64,000 nucleotides of DNA, taken from assembly GCA_030168575.1 (NCBI GenBank), contig CP115555.1, positions 1,550,001 to 1,614,000 on the forward strand, read 5' to 3'. The notes under the pieces are model-generated. The model made no database searches, had not been told where the DNA came from, and saw nothing but the letters and a program-made list of their open reading frames with translations. Of this stretch, positions 51,244 through 60,396 are shown one piece after another. Each line of letters begins with the position of its first letter. The first letter of the stretch is position 1. A program made the translations under genes and the position numbers. The stretch is from Methanomassiliicoccales archaeon LGM-RCC1 (GTDB taxonomy: Archaea > Thermoplasmatota > Thermoplasmata > Methanomassiliicoccales > Methanomethylophilaceae).

Positions 51244-52224
51244 ATGAGCGAGAAGGTACTGCTCCTGCCCGGTGACGGGATCGGCCCGATTGTGACTGCG
51301 GCTGCGGAGAAGGTGCTCAGCATGGCAACCGACTCCGTTGAGATAGTTCACGGCATGATCGGCAAATCCGCATTCGAGGAGACGGGACAGTACCTTCCGC
51401 ACGAGACCATGGACCTCCTGGATGAATGCAAGATAATCCTAAGCGGTCCCGTCTTCACTCCTGAATCCGGCGTCGACCCATTGAAGACCCTCAAGGTCCA
51501 GCTGGACCTTTACGCAAGGGCCAGGTACTTCAGGACACTCGCACCCGACCTGGGCGTGGACGGCCTTGAGATGGTACTCTGGGGAAGCAACAACAACGTC
51601 TCCTCGGAGATAACCGAGGTCACCGAACTCGATGGGGTCACCATATCGAAATACATCAAGAGCACCTCTTACAGCAGGATGATGAGCCTCGCGCTGTCAG
51701 ACGTGGAGATCCGCAAGCTCGAAAGGGTGACCTGCCTGACAAGGCCCGACTTCTTCCCCATCAGCAGCGGGATGTTCGCGGACACATTCCAGACCATGTT
51801 CCCGGCGGACGTATACGAAACAAGGATTCTGAACGTCAAGGACTGGGCATCCCATCTTCTCAAGACCCCTTCACTGGACCAGTGCATAATCTGCGTGGAC
51901 ATGTACAGCCACGTGGTATCGGGCATACTGGGCGGACTCACAGGCTACGACCACCTCTGCCCCACTTGCTACATCGGTGACGAGTACAGACTCTACCAGC
52001 CCCGTCACAAGGCCACAATCGAAGGTCTTGAGGACAAATACATCAACCCCACAGCATCCATACTTTCCTCGGCCACTATCCTCAGGGACCTCGGACTGAA
52101 GGATGAGGCGGAATCTATCGTCAACGCAGTCAAGGAAACCTATGTGGCCGGGGAGAGATGCCCAGACGTAGGCGGGAACCTGACCACCGATGAATTCGTG
52201 GAGAAGATCATCAGCCGTGTCTGA
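51244..52224 (+). CDS. Degenerate isocitrate/isopropylmalate dehydrogenase-like protein
   Basis: 326 residues with the decarboxylating dehydrogenase fold: N-terminal LLLPGDGIGPIV and a C-terminal NPTASILSSATILRDLG helix. Key residues look lost. The catalytic Lys block (VHKANxMKLT in family members) reads LTRPDFFPIS. The metal-binding block (SNxFGDILSD) reads VDMYSHVVSG. The NAD-site HGSAP loop reads RHKATIEG. Normal oxidative decarboxylation is therefore unlikely. It probably shares the dys transcript. Confidence 0.75.
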   Translation: MSEKVLLLPGDGIGPIVTAAAEKVLSMATDSVEIVHGMIGKSAFEETGQYLPHETMDLLDECKIILSGPVFTPESGVDPLKTLKVQLDLYARARYFRTLAPDLGVDGLEMVLWGSNNNVSSEITEVTELDGVTISKYIKSTSYSRMMSLALSDVEIRKLERVTCLTRPDFFPISSGMFADTFQTMFPADVYETRILNVKDWASHLLKTPSLDQCIICVDMYSHVVSGILGGLTGYDHLCPTCYIGDEYRLYQPRHKATIEGLEDKYINPTASILSSATILRDLGLKDEAESIVNAVKETYVAGERCPDVGGNLTTDEFVEKIISRV

Positions 52225-52271
52225 GCTTTTCCTAGATAGACCTTTTATCCCTTTATCGGATTTCAGTGCTC

Positions 52272-53324
52272 ATGATCGATGCCGGGCACAGGAGCTGCGT
52301 CGAAGCAGCGCTCAACCATGAGAAGACTGACAGGACACCCGTCAACAATTTCGTTCTGGCAACGGCCGCACGCAGCGCCGGCGTCAGCGTAGAGACGGCC
52401 AGATGGAACCCTGAGATCTCGGCCAAGGTGTCGGTCGACCATGCGGTGAAGACAAAATCGGATTTCGTCAAACCCGTACTCGACTCCCAGGTCCCCTTCA
52501 TCGACCTGGGCATGGAGGTCCGTTTCCCCGAGGATGATTACGGACAGATCATGAAACCCATCGCTACCGATGCACAGCAGATTGATGATCTCGCCATATT
52601 CGACCCAAGCGTAGCATCGGAATGCCCTAACTTCCAGAAAGTTTTCGTGGATGCTCTTGAAGAGACAGCAAGGATCCTTCCTGAGGACCTGCACATCTGC
52701 GGTCTGTCCTGGGGGCCGGTCACATCCGCGGGATACGTGATGGGCGTAGAGAACATGGTCATGGGAACTCTCGTCGAGCCCGACACCGTAAAGAAACTGA
52801 TCTCTAAGATCACCGGATTCGTATCCGGCATGCAGAAGCGCATGATCGAGGCGGGAGCTACAGTCATGTGGATGGCGGACCCCACATCGTCCGAGGACCT
52901 GATATCCCCTGATATGTTCGCCGAGTTCTCGGCACCTTACATCAAGAGGGTGGTGAGCGACGTCAACGCGATGGATTCTGATGTCCCGACCTTCGTTCAC
53001 ATATGCGGCAAGACTCTGAACATACTCCAGCAGATGCCCGGTACCGGAGCTGACTGCCTCAGCTTCGACCATGCGGTGGATCCAGCCAAGGCCAAAGAGA
53101 CCGCTGGAAGGAACATCTCGATCATGGGAAACGTAGATCCCGTGCAGACCATGATGATGGGCAACCCCGATACGATAAGGGACGAATGCTACAGAGTCAT
53201 CGATGCCGCGGGCAACGACAGCGGAGGATTCATTCTGGCTCCCGGATGCGAGACCCCCATATCCACCAAGGACGAGAACGTGCTGGCGATGGGAGAAGCT
53301 GCTAGGACCTACTGGACCCACTGA
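52272..53324 (+). CDS. MtaA/MtbA-family methylcobamide:CoM methyltransferase-like protein
   Basis: 350 residues, uroporphyrinogen-decarboxylase fold. The zinc motif H-x-C-xn-C is intact (FVHICGKT near residue 242 and LAPGCETP near 325), as needed to activate coenzyme M thiol. In methylotrophic methanogens such enzymes move the methyl group from a methylated corrinoid protein to CoM. TATA CCTTTTATCC at 52241-52250 is about 26 nt before ATG 52272, giving a leaderless mRNA independent of the preceding gene. No corrinoid protein or substrate methyltransferase is adjacent, so the substrate is open. Confidence 0.8.
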   Translation: MIDAGHRSCVEAALNHEKTDRTPVNNFVLATAARSAGVSVETARWNPEISAKVSVDHAVKTKSDFVKPVLDSQVPFIDLGMEVRFPEDDYGQIMKPIATDAQQIDDLAIFDPSVASECPNFQKVFVDALEETARILPEDLHICGLSWGPVTSAGYVMGVENMVMGTLVEPDTVKKLISKITGFVSGMQKRMIEAGATVMWMADPTSSEDLISPDMFAEFSAPYIKRVVSDVNAMDSDVPTFVHICGKTLNILQQMPGTGADCLSFDHAVDPAKAKETAGRNISIMGNVDPVQTMMMGNPDTIRDECYRVIDAAGNDSGGFILAPGCETPISTKDENVLAMGEAARTYWTH

Positions 53325-53369
53325 AGGACAATCTTTATTAACATCATCTATATCTCTGGGGTACTGAGT

Positions 53370-53456
53370 GCAAGGGTAGTCAAGCATGGCCAACGACGCT
53401 AGCTTGAGGGGCTAGTCCTTAGTGGTCCGCGAGTTCAAATCTCGTCCCTTGCACCA
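53370..53456 (+). tRNA. tRNA-Leu (anticodon GAG)
   Basis: 87 nt class II tRNA. Acceptor GCAAGGG/CCCTTGC, anticodon stem CTAGC/GCTAG with loop TTGAGGG (anticodon GAG), long variable arm, T loop TTCAAAT. The 3' CCA is encoded, unlike the other two tRNAs in the window. Confidence 0.95.
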
Positions 53457-53538
53457 TTTATTCCATTGATTTCTCTTCAGCGAAGGCTCTCGTGATGTCT
53501 GGACTCAGCATTAAATCCGATTCCGCCGATACCTCTGC

Positions 53539-55050
53539 ATGCGCACATCGAAGGTCCTCGTCATTGCGGCACTGTCGATCGTTCTGATATTGGGGTGCTC
53601 CTTTGTATTATCGAACAGCTCGGATGAGCCTCAGGAATTCGTGATACTCCATACGAACGACACCCACTGCCATTATGATGACCAACTCGGATTCGCCACC
53701 TTGAAATCGCTCAAGGATCAGATGGAGGCTGACGGAAAGATTGTCTTCACCATAGATGCCGGGGATTTCCTGCAGGGCAATGCCTACGGAACCATGACTG
53801 AAGGGGAATCCTCCATTGGGATCATGAACAGCATCGGATACGATGTGGGTGTGCCCGGCAACCACGAATTCGATTACACATTCACGGTGATGATGGACAG
53901 AGTATCCCAACTCAACTTCCCTTTGATATGCGCCAACCTGTACTACACTGACCAGGGCGGGAGCGTGTTCCCCCAGTACATGATACTTGAGAAAGGCAAC
54001 ATCAGATTGGGATGCTTCGGCATCCTGACTCCGGAAACTCCGGTGGCCACTTCGCAGGGAAAAATGGAGAACACGACTGTAACGGATGCCGTGGAGGCGG
54101 CCGAACGCATGGTATCTCTGCTCAGCACTATGGATGTGGATTACATCGTCGCCATCGGCCACATAGGGGTCGCCAGGTCCCTGCCGGTCACATCGGACTA
54201 CATATGCAGCAAAGTACCGGGAATAGACATATTCATCGACGGACACAGCCACGTTGAGATGGAGGACGGCAAGTTGTGTGATGGTTCGATAGACCTGATC
54301 CCAAGCGATACGATCATCGCCAGCACAGGCAGCAACCTGAATACTGTGGGGGTCATCACAGTTACCGCAGATGGGGACATAACCGCCAAATTACACCGCG
54401 ATAAGCTCTATAACGGAACCATAGAAGATCTGATCGAAGCTGTGGAGGAGGACGTGAATACCAAACTAATGGAGGTCATCGGCCATACAGACATCTATCT
54501 GGAAGGGGAGCGTTCGAAGGTTCGCTCTCAAGAGACCAATCTCGCTGACCTGATAACCGACAGCTTCAGATGGTGCGCCAAAACAGACATCGCTTTCATC
54601 AACGGAGGCAGTATCCGCACATCGATAGAGGAGGGAGACATCACTCTGAAGGACGCTTTCGACCTCCTTCCGTTCCTGAATGATATGGTTGTGATGACGG
54701 TCTCAGGATCCTCGATCTATGACTCGATAGAATTCTCCCTTGGAAAACCCACTCCTTTCGGAGGATTCGTGCAGGTCTCGGGAATAACGGTCACCTACGA
54801 CCCCTCTAAGGAAGCTGGTTCGAGGGTCGTTTCGATAATGATCAACGGCTCCGAACTTGACAAGAACGGAACATACACCTTTGCCACCGTCAACTTCATC
54901 GCTCAGGGTGGAGACGGGAACATTTACTTCGCGGATTATCCGACGCAGATGGTGTGTGCCGATATCGAGGCGCTAATCCAATACATCACGGAGATCGGGA
55001 ACATCACCGAATCGACCATCGATGGAGGCAGAATCGTCCCTATTTCATGA
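53539..55050 (+). CDS. Extracellular 5'-nucleotidase/phosphodiesterase (UshA family)
   Basis: 503 residues. The N-terminal hydrophobic segment (about 5-25, ending LILGCS) could be a lipoprotein-like signal or anchor. The metallophosphatase domain has HTNDTHCH near residue 38, GDFLQG, GNHEFD and GHSHVE; the C-terminal 5'-nucleotidase domain starts near residue 310 and has NGGSIR and the PF-N---M substrate loop. It probably releases phosphate or nucleosides outside the cell. It has its own transcription unit after tRNA-Leu. Confidence 0.88.
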   Translation: MRTSKVLVIAALSIVLILGCSFVLSNSSDEPQEFVILHTNDTHCHYDDQLGFATLKSLKDQMEADGKIVFTIDAGDFLQGNAYGTMTEGESSIGIMNSIGYDVGVPGNHEFDYTFTVMMDRVSQLNFPLICANLYYTDQGGSVFPQYMILEKGNIRLGCFGILTPETPVATSQGKMENTTVTDAVEAAERMVSLLSTMDVDYIVAIGHIGVARSLPVTSDYICSKVPGIDIFIDGHSHVEMEDGKLCDGSIDLIPSDTIIASTGSNLNTVGVITVTADGDITAKLHRDKLYNGTIEDLIEAVEEDVNTKLMEVIGHTDIYLEGERSKVRSQETNLADLITDSFRWCAKTDIAFINGGSIRTSIEEGDITLKDAFDLLPFLNDMVVMTVSGSSIYDSIEFSLGKPTPFGGFVQVSGITVTYDPSKEAGSRVVSIMINGSELDKNGTYTFATVNFIAQGGDGNIYFADYPTQMVCADIEALIQYITEIGNITESTIDGGRIVPIS

Positions 55051-55115
55051 AAATGGAATATTTACGAGAAACTCTGGGCGACTCCCCGAGTGAAAGAAAA
55101 GTGGGGGTTGGAGGG

Positions 55116-55961
55116 TCAGTCGAGAACGACCGATCCCTCCTTCGAGTATACCGAAACGACGGCTTCCCCTTTCCTCGTAAGTATGTAACGGTTTCTCTTG
55201 ATGTGGTCCTCCACGATCCAGCCCTTGTTCAGCATCGGGTCGATGTAGTTCCTCCTGAAGTACATGCGCTCCTTCTGGGCGTCGTCCGTGCGTGTCTTCT
55301 TGGACTCGGGAACGTAATCCCATTCGTTGTCGTTCTTCAACGCAAGGATGACATCGTTGAACGAGGGGTAGCGCTTGTTCTCGTTCATCCCCTTCAGGAT
55401 TCCCAAGCAGGCGACCAGCCTGTCATCGGGAGCTTCGGCTCCGAAGGTCATAATCATCGCAGGATCGTAGACTTCAGAAGTCCTTCCGACGGGTCTCCCG
55501 TCAACGGTGTAGGCCTCCATGGCCTGCTCGAGGTTCATGCTTCTGGTCTTGGTCCTGACGCTGAATGATATCAGAGATTCGTCCTGCATCGAGGCCAGCA
55601 TCGCACCGGCGATGTACTCGGGCGTACCTGATGAGATGTTGACATAGATGTCCACAAAGTCGCCGGACTTGGACTTCTCCTCGGCCACCGTACGGACGAT
55701 CGTGCGCAGCATCTCCTGATAATCGAGGATGTTGGCGTAATGCACGATCACTTCGACCTTTCCGCTCGCCTCGATCCTGGCCCTCGCCTCCTTCAGGAAG
55801 GTGTTATAGAACCTGGCCGTGGGATCCGACTCGTTGGTGTTCGGATAGGCTATGATATGCACGCGAGTGGCCTCATAGAAATCGATCGGTTTGACAACCT
55901 TCACGACCTCCGTTGTAAGGCAGCATATCAAGACCCTTTCCTTCTTACCGGTCTGATTCAT
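55116..55961 (-). CDS. CARF-like sensor with C-terminal HTH (HFX_2341/DUF6293-like)
   Basis: 281 residues. The N-terminal Rossmann-like domain starts RVLICCLTTEVVKVVKPIDFY and contains the conserved YVNISSGTPEYIAGAMLASMQ loop that in CARF proteins lines the nucleotide pocket. The C-terminal 90 residues form a winged helix (NYIDPMLNKGWIVEDHIKRNRYILTRKGEAVV). It is a predicted ligand-responsive transcription regulator. No CRISPR or cas gene lies in the window. GGTGAT precedes ATG 55961. A 7-bp inverted repeat lies about 86 bp upstream. Confidence 0.75.
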   Translation of the reverse strand: MNQTGKKERVLICCLTTEVVKVVKPIDFYEATRVHIIAYPNTNESDPTARFYNTFLKEARARIEASGKVEVIVHYANILDYQEMLRTIVRTVAEEKSKSGDFVDIYVNISSGTPEYIAGAMLASMQDESLISFSVRTKTRSMNLEQAMEAYTVDGRPVGRTSEVYDPAMIMTFGAEAPDDRLVACLGILKGMNENKRYPSFNDVILALKNDNEWDYVPESKKTRTDDAQKERMYFRRNYIDPMLNKGWIVEDHIKRNRYILTRKGEAVVSVYSKEGSVVLD

Positions 55962-56046
55962 TGATATCACCGTTAATAACAGCACCCTGTTAGGTATAAA
56001 AAAGTAATGTTTAACTTAATAAATAATAGAAGAACATATAAATAGT

Positions 56047-56091
56047 GATGGATGACAGATAATCCATCCAACTAAATGCATCTGGATGCAT
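56047..56091. promoter_or_regulatory. Double palindrome upstream of the CARF-like regulator
   Basis: GATGGAT-N8-ATCCATC (56047-56068) is followed by ATGCAT-ctgg-ATGCAT (56076-56091). Between them and the regulator start lie AT-rich TATA candidates (TTTATATG and TTTTTTATACC on the - strand). It is a likely operator, perhaps autoregulatory. Confidence 0.4.
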
Positions 56092-56110
56092 GGATACACC
56101 TATTCATACG

Positions 56111-56455
56111 TTACTGCATGATTTCGTTCATTGACGAAAGGAAGGTTCTACACGATGAAGCCATGTCGTTTCCGATAGCTCCTCTGAACCTCTTTCTCGA
56201 AGACGTTACCGACCAAGTGGAATCATCCTTGTCCCCGAGGAATGTCAGCTTGGACCTGATATCGCCGCGATCCCAAATGAATGATAGCTCGTAAGGCTCG
56301 TCCGAATAGAATGTGAACTCGAAATCCTCGAAGAGCGATAGATCGGACAGCTGTTCCCGAAGGACCTCACAGAACTTCCCTGCCTGTTCGGCCAGGCTGT
56401 ATGTCTCCGCATCGATGATGTAAGACCTCATGATGTCCGCTGGATTCGCTGTCAT
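56111..56455 (-). CDS. Small protein of unknown function
   Basis: About 114 residues from ATG 56455, soluble, mixed alpha/beta. An N-terminal helical part (SYIIDAETYSLAEQAGKFCEVL) is followed by strands FEFTFYSDEPYELSFIW and SKLTFLGDKDDSTWSV. No family is recognised. The frame is open further upstream into the divergent membrane-protein gene, but that part has the composition of a shadow frame. It stops with TAA. Confidence 0.55.
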   Translation of the reverse strand: MTANPADIMRSYIIDAETYSLAEQAGKFCEVLREQLSDLSLFEDFEFTFYSDEPYELSFIWDRGDIRSKLTFLGDKDDSTWSVTSSRKRFRGAIGNDMASSCRTFLSSMNEIMQ

Positions 56456-56514
56456 CGATTGGTAATGACTATATCCATCAAAAAGGTATTCGGGACAGTT
56501 ATCTGGTGACATCC

Positions 56515-57012
56515 ATGGAAGCAGAGAAGAGGATCGTGGGGGAGAAGATGCTGGCCATCTTCCGTATACTCTTGGGGTGGCTGTTATTCTGGCCTTTCCT
56601 GGACAAGATGTTTGGACTTGGATTCCAAACACCTGCCGGGAGCGGATTCATTGATGGCGGTTCGCCCTCATCGTTCGTCAGCTATGTGACCACAGGAATC
56701 TTCGCGGACCTATTCAACAGCCTTGCTGGTAACTTTGTCATCGACATAATTCTGCTGGCTGCGCTCCTTTTGGGAGGAGTGGCCCTTATTCTGGGGATTG
56801 CCTCCAAGATCTCCACCATCGGAACATCCGTGTTCCTGATAGTGATGTATTTGTTATGCGTCCCGCCTGCAGACAATCCGATCATCGATCACCGTATTGT
56901 CTTGGTAACGGGTCTGATAGCATGCTACTACCTGGGAGGATTCGAGCACTTCTCGTTGTATGAGAAGTGGAAGGGACTGTCGATAGTGAAAAGATTCCCG
57001 ATCTTAGAATGA
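56515..57012 (+). CDS. DoxX/DoxD-like membrane protein
   Basis: 165 residues with four membrane helices. The N-terminal RILLGWLLFWPFLDKMFGLG and the NSLAG--VIDIILLAALLLGGVALILGI region resemble the DoxX/TQO small-subunit group. A quinone- or thiol-linked role is known for some relatives but not inferable here. GGTGA precedes ATG 56515; GTG 56506 is an alternative. Confidence 0.7.
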   Translation: MEAEKRIVGEKMLAIFRILLGWLLFWPFLDKMFGLGFQTPAGSGFIDGGSPSSFVSYVTTGIFADLFNSLAGNFVIDIILLAALLLGGVALILGIASKISTIGTSVFLIVMYLLCVPPADNPIIDHRIVLVTGLIACYYLGGFEHFSLYEKWKGLSIVKRFPILE

Positions 57013-57064
57013 GAGCCGAGAAATTCAGCATGAGCTGAATCTGCATCCGTTCTAGAATGATGAG

Positions 57065-57137
57065 TGGGCCTGCCCGGATTTGAACCGGAGTCAATGGCTC
57101 CCGAAGCCACAAGGATACCAAGCTACCCCACAGGCCC
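57065..57137 (-). tRNA. tRNA-Pro (anticodon CGG)
   Basis: 73 nt. Acceptor GGGCCTG/CAGGCCC, D arm GGGTAGCTTGGTATCC, anticodon stem GTGGC/GCCAT with loop TTCGGGA (anticodon CGG), T loop TTCAAAT. CCA is not encoded. Confidence 0.94.
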
Positions 57138-57171
57138 ACAGGGTCTGACAAATAATCGTCGGATATAAACC

Positions 57172-57399
57172 TTAATGCTTGCCGATACCGATGGCCTCTT
57201 CAGCGGTCTTGATGCAGGCCAGAAGATCATCGGCGGTGTTCCTCAGGGTACCTGCGTTCTCCGCTTCCATAGAGAAGATAAGCTTGCTGCCCTCGATCCT
57301 GGAATCAACATATCCGTCGTTGTCCGGCCCCAAGGCATCCATGACTGTCTTGGCAGTCTCCGCATCGGGATAATCGAACCTCAGTTCCAATGAGAGCAT
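57172..57399 (-). CDS. pcc1: KEOPS complex subunit Pcc1
   Basis: 75 residues, the small Pcc1 dimerisation subunit of KEOPS, which with Kae1, Bud32 and Cgi121 installs t6A37 on ANN-decoding tRNAs. The pattern LELRFDYPDAETAKTVMDALGPDN...S-IEGSKLIFSMEAENAGTLRNTADDLLACI is typical. It lies just upstream of tRNA-Pro on the same strand. Stops with TAA. Confidence 0.85.
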   Translation of the reverse strand: MLSLELRFDYPDAETAKTVMDALGPDNDGYVDSRIEGSKLIFSMEAENAGTLRNTADDLLACIKTAEEAIGIGKH

Positions 57400-57436
57400 G
57401 ATTCCTGAGTATCGGGAAAGACCATAAAATAATGAT

Positions 57437-57454
57437 GCCGGGGATGTCCCCGGC
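57437..57454 (-). terminator. mgtA terminator
   Basis: GCCGGGG-atgt-CCCCGGC, followed on the - strand by ATCATTATTTTATGG, 10 bp after the mgtA stop. Confidence 0.7.
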
Positions 57455-57463
57455 TGAAAGGTT

Positions 57464-60283
57464 TCAACAGGCGAAATATCCGTACTTCCTCAGCATGCGC
57501 TTCTTCACCAGATGGCTACCGAAGAAGTACACGACGGCGATGAACGGCATCCAGATCATTGCGATTCCTGCGATGTTGTTGATGAACACGCCCTGGAAGA
57601 GTACCGTCGGGAATGTCGATATGACCTCCCAGAGCCCTCCGCTGAACGGCAGAATGGTTCCGACTATGAGCGCCACTATTGCCGAGACGACCAGTGCCTT
57701 GCAGGACCATGTCTGGAAGAATGGTAGCTTGTTGGTACGCACGATGTGGATGGCCCATACCTGCATCCAATACTGCTCTATCACCCAGATCGCCTGGAAC
57801 CAGGCCTCCACGTTCGTTCCCCTAAGATTCTCCCTGGCCAGTATCAGATCAGATACGGTGGAGTAACCAGCGAACGTGAGTGCTTCTCCATTTGCGTTGA
57901 ACACGGTGATATCCGATAGCGAAAGGGATGCGAACACCACGAACACCATGAATGCCCATGTGCACAGATCCGTCAGAGGGCACATCATACCGTAATGCAA
58001 CATGACGTTCTTCAGATTGTTCGCGTCCCAATTCCTGGGTTCTCTCACGAACTCATCCTCGACCGTATCCCATGGGATGATCATGCATGCGAAGTCGTTG
58101 ATCAGGTTGAATATCAGGACCATGATCGCTCCCAGCGGTTCCAAATTGAACAGCATGGTCGCTATGATGATCGAAAACATGTAACCGAGGTTGATGGAAC
58201 CGATCATCTTGACGTACTTGATCGAATTCGCGTATACTTTCCTTCCCTCGATTGCCCCATCCTTCAGGATGCCTAGGTCCTTCTCGAGGAGGATCATGCT
58301 GGCGGTCTCCTTCGCAATGTCGGTTCCGGTGTCGACAGAGATGCTGACGTCGGCGTTCTTCATCGCCAATACGTCATTGATTCCATCTCCCATCAATCCG
58401 ACGCAGTGCCCATTGTCACGGAGCGCCATTACGATACGGGATTTGTTGTCAGGGGTGAGCCTCACGAACACATCGTTGTCCTCAACCACGCTGCGGAGGG
58501 TCTCATCGTCCATCTCATCAATCTGTGGTCCGGTGAAGATCAGCGATTTGCCCGTCTCCGGCTCAAAATCCTCGACGGATGACACATCCTTCTCGCACAC
58601 CTTGCAGTTGATACCGATCTGATCGCAGACGAAACGCGATACGTATTCGTTGTCACCGGTCAGCACCTTGACTTTTATGCCGTACTCGGCCAGGTCCTCG
58701 ATCGCCTTCTTGGCGGTCTTCTTGACCGGATCCGTGAACACCACGAATCCTGCGAAGATCTGATCCATCTCGTCGGACGGAGAGTAGTCTGTCTTCCCCA
58801 CGGGGAAGTACTTGTGAGTCACACCGAGAACGCGCATTCCCTTCTTGCTGTACCACTCTACGAGACCGAGGGTCTTGTGGATTGTCTCCTCGTCGAGATC
58901 CCTCATCTCCCCTGCCTCATCCAGATACCTTGTGGAGATGGACAGTATCTCGGGGACTGCCCCCTTCGTAATCATAAGGTTCACATCGTTCTTCCTTCTG
59001 ACCACGACGGTGGCCCTTCTCCTGATGAAATCGAAGGGGACGTCTCCTATGAGCTCATACTCGTCGAGCTCCTCCATGAGGTACTCTCTCTCCGCATGCT
59101 CCTGGATGGCCCAATCTATCTGATTGGTGGCGGAACTGAGTTTGGTGCTGTTCAGGCACACGAGCTTCTCGACCAATGAGCTGTGAACCCCGTAGATGTC
59201 GCAGCTCTCCTCGACTGAGATCCTGTTCTCCGTGAGGGTACCGGTCTTATCGGAACAGAGGATGTCCATAGCTCCGAAGTTCTGAATGGCGTTGACGTCC
59301 TTGACGATGACCTTCTTCTTGGACATGTCGATGGAACCCTTGGCCAGATTGGTCGAGACTATTGTGGCCAGCATCTCTGGCATAAGGCCGATGGCCAAGG
59401 TGATGGCGAAGATCAGGGCCTCGAGCACATCCTCCATCAGGAACGCTCCTGCGTTGAAATAGGCCTTCAGGACCATTATGATGAACACAGGGGGAACCGT
59501 GTAGATCATCAGCTTGAGCAGAACGTTGACGATGTCCTTGCTGCCCCTGTCGTATGTCGTCTTGGTGGCCTTTGTCGAGAGCTTTTCGGCCATGGATCCT
59601 ATGACAGTGTCGTCACCGACTGCGATGACGACGGCCTCGGCGGATCCAGCCATCACGTTGGTGCCCATGAATGCGAGATTGTTGCATTCCAGGATGCTCC
59701 CGTCACACTTCACGGGCTCCGAGAATTTGGTGGCAGCCTCGGACTCCCCAGTGAGAGCCGACTGGTCCACCTTCATATGATGGGATTTGATGATCCTGAC
59801 ATCCGCAGGGATGACGTCCCCCATATCGAGGATAAGTATGTCTCCTGCCACTAGATCTGAAGAATCGACTTCTGTCTCGACGCCCTCACGGCGGACTGTG
59901 ATAATGGTCGTGACCATGTTCACCAGCTTCGCCGCAGCTTTACCACTGCGGGTCTCCTGGATGAAGGTCATGGTTCCGCTGATCATGATCAGAGTGGTCA
60001 GGATGATGCAGTAGATGATATCGGGATCCAAAATCATCCACAGGACATCTATGACTGCCAGTGCGATTATGAATACGTTGCAGAATGAATGATACAGTCT
60101 TTTGAGGACCACGTGGGTGTTGTGGTTAGAGACCAAATTCTCCCCGTACTTGATACGGGATGTTGTCAGTTCCTCGTTGTAGTGACCTTCGATCCTGGTG
60201 TTGTACTGCTCGATGATAGCATCCACATCCTTGGACGCTGCATCCTTCATTCTCTGCTCTGGTGAGAGCATATCCGTTGCCAC
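57464..60283 (-). CDS. mgtA: Mg2+-importing P-type ATPase MgtA
   Basis: 939 residues, P3B ATPase. Actuator TGES (ALTGESEAA), phosphorylation motif CSDKTGTLTENRI, the nucleotide-binding KGA loop, GDGINDVLAMKNADVSISV hinge and ten membrane helices are present. The late loop PWDTVEDEFVREPRNWD and QVWAIHIVRTNKLPFFQ mark the MgtA/MgtB branch. It imports Mg2+ down its gradient using ATP. A 113-bp leader region upstream holds no recognisable riboswitch. Confidence 0.93.
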   Translation of the reverse strand: MATDMLSPEQRMKDAASKDVDAIIEQYNTRIEGHYNEELTTSRIKYGENLVSNHNTHVVLKRLYHSFCNVFIIALAVIDVLWMILDPDIIYCIILTTLIMISGTMTFIQETRSGKAAAKLVNMVTTIITVRREGVETEVDSSDLVAGDILILDMGDVIPADVRIIKSHHMKVDQSALTGESEAATKFSEPVKCDGSILECNNLAFMGTNVMAGSAEAVVIAVGDDTVIGSMAEKLSTKATKTTYDRGSKDIVNVLLKLMIYTVPPVFIIMVLKAYFNAGAFLMEDVLEALIFAITLAIGLMPEMLATIVSTNLAKGSIDMSKKKVIVKDVNAIQNFGAMDILCSDKTGTLTENRISVEESCDIYGVHSSLVEKLVCLNSTKLSSATNQIDWAIQEHAEREYLMEELDEYELIGDVPFDFIRRRATVVVRRKNDVNLMITKGAVPEILSISTRYLDEAGEMRDLDEETIHKTLGLVEWYSKKGMRVLGVTHKYFPVGKTDYSPSDEMDQIFAGFVVFTDPVKKTAKKAIEDLAEYGIKVKVLTGDNEYVSRFVCDQIGINCKVCEKDVSSVEDFEPETGKSLIFTGPQIDEMDDETLRSVVEDNDVFVRLTPDNKSRIVMALRDNGHCVGLMGDGINDVLAMKNADVSISVDTGTDIAKETASMILLEKDLGILKDGAIEGRKVYANSIKYVKMIGSINLGYMFSIIIATMLFNLEPLGAIMVLIFNLINDFACMIIPWDTVEDEFVREPRNWDANNLKNVMLHYGMMCPLTDLCTWAFMVFVVFASLSLSDITVFNANGEALTFAGYSTVSDLILARENLRGTNVEAWFQAIWVIEQYWMQVWAIHIVRTNKLPFFQTWSCKALVVSAIVALIVGTILPFSGGLWEVISTFPTVLFQGVFINNIAGIAMIWMPFIAVVYFFGSHLVKKRMLRKYGYFAC

Positions 60284-60396
60284 AAAAAACTCGTATCATG
60301 TTCTGTTCTTAAATGTGACCTTTGGAATGTGTTACTATTTGTTTCTTAGAGCTCATCCATGTCCCTAGGGAAACAAACCGAAAGTGTGGAGACACA

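Noticed and set aside
60284-60396. Mg2+ riboswitch upstream of mgtA
   Set aside because: The 113-bp spacer shows no extensive pairing or known Mg-sensing leader features.
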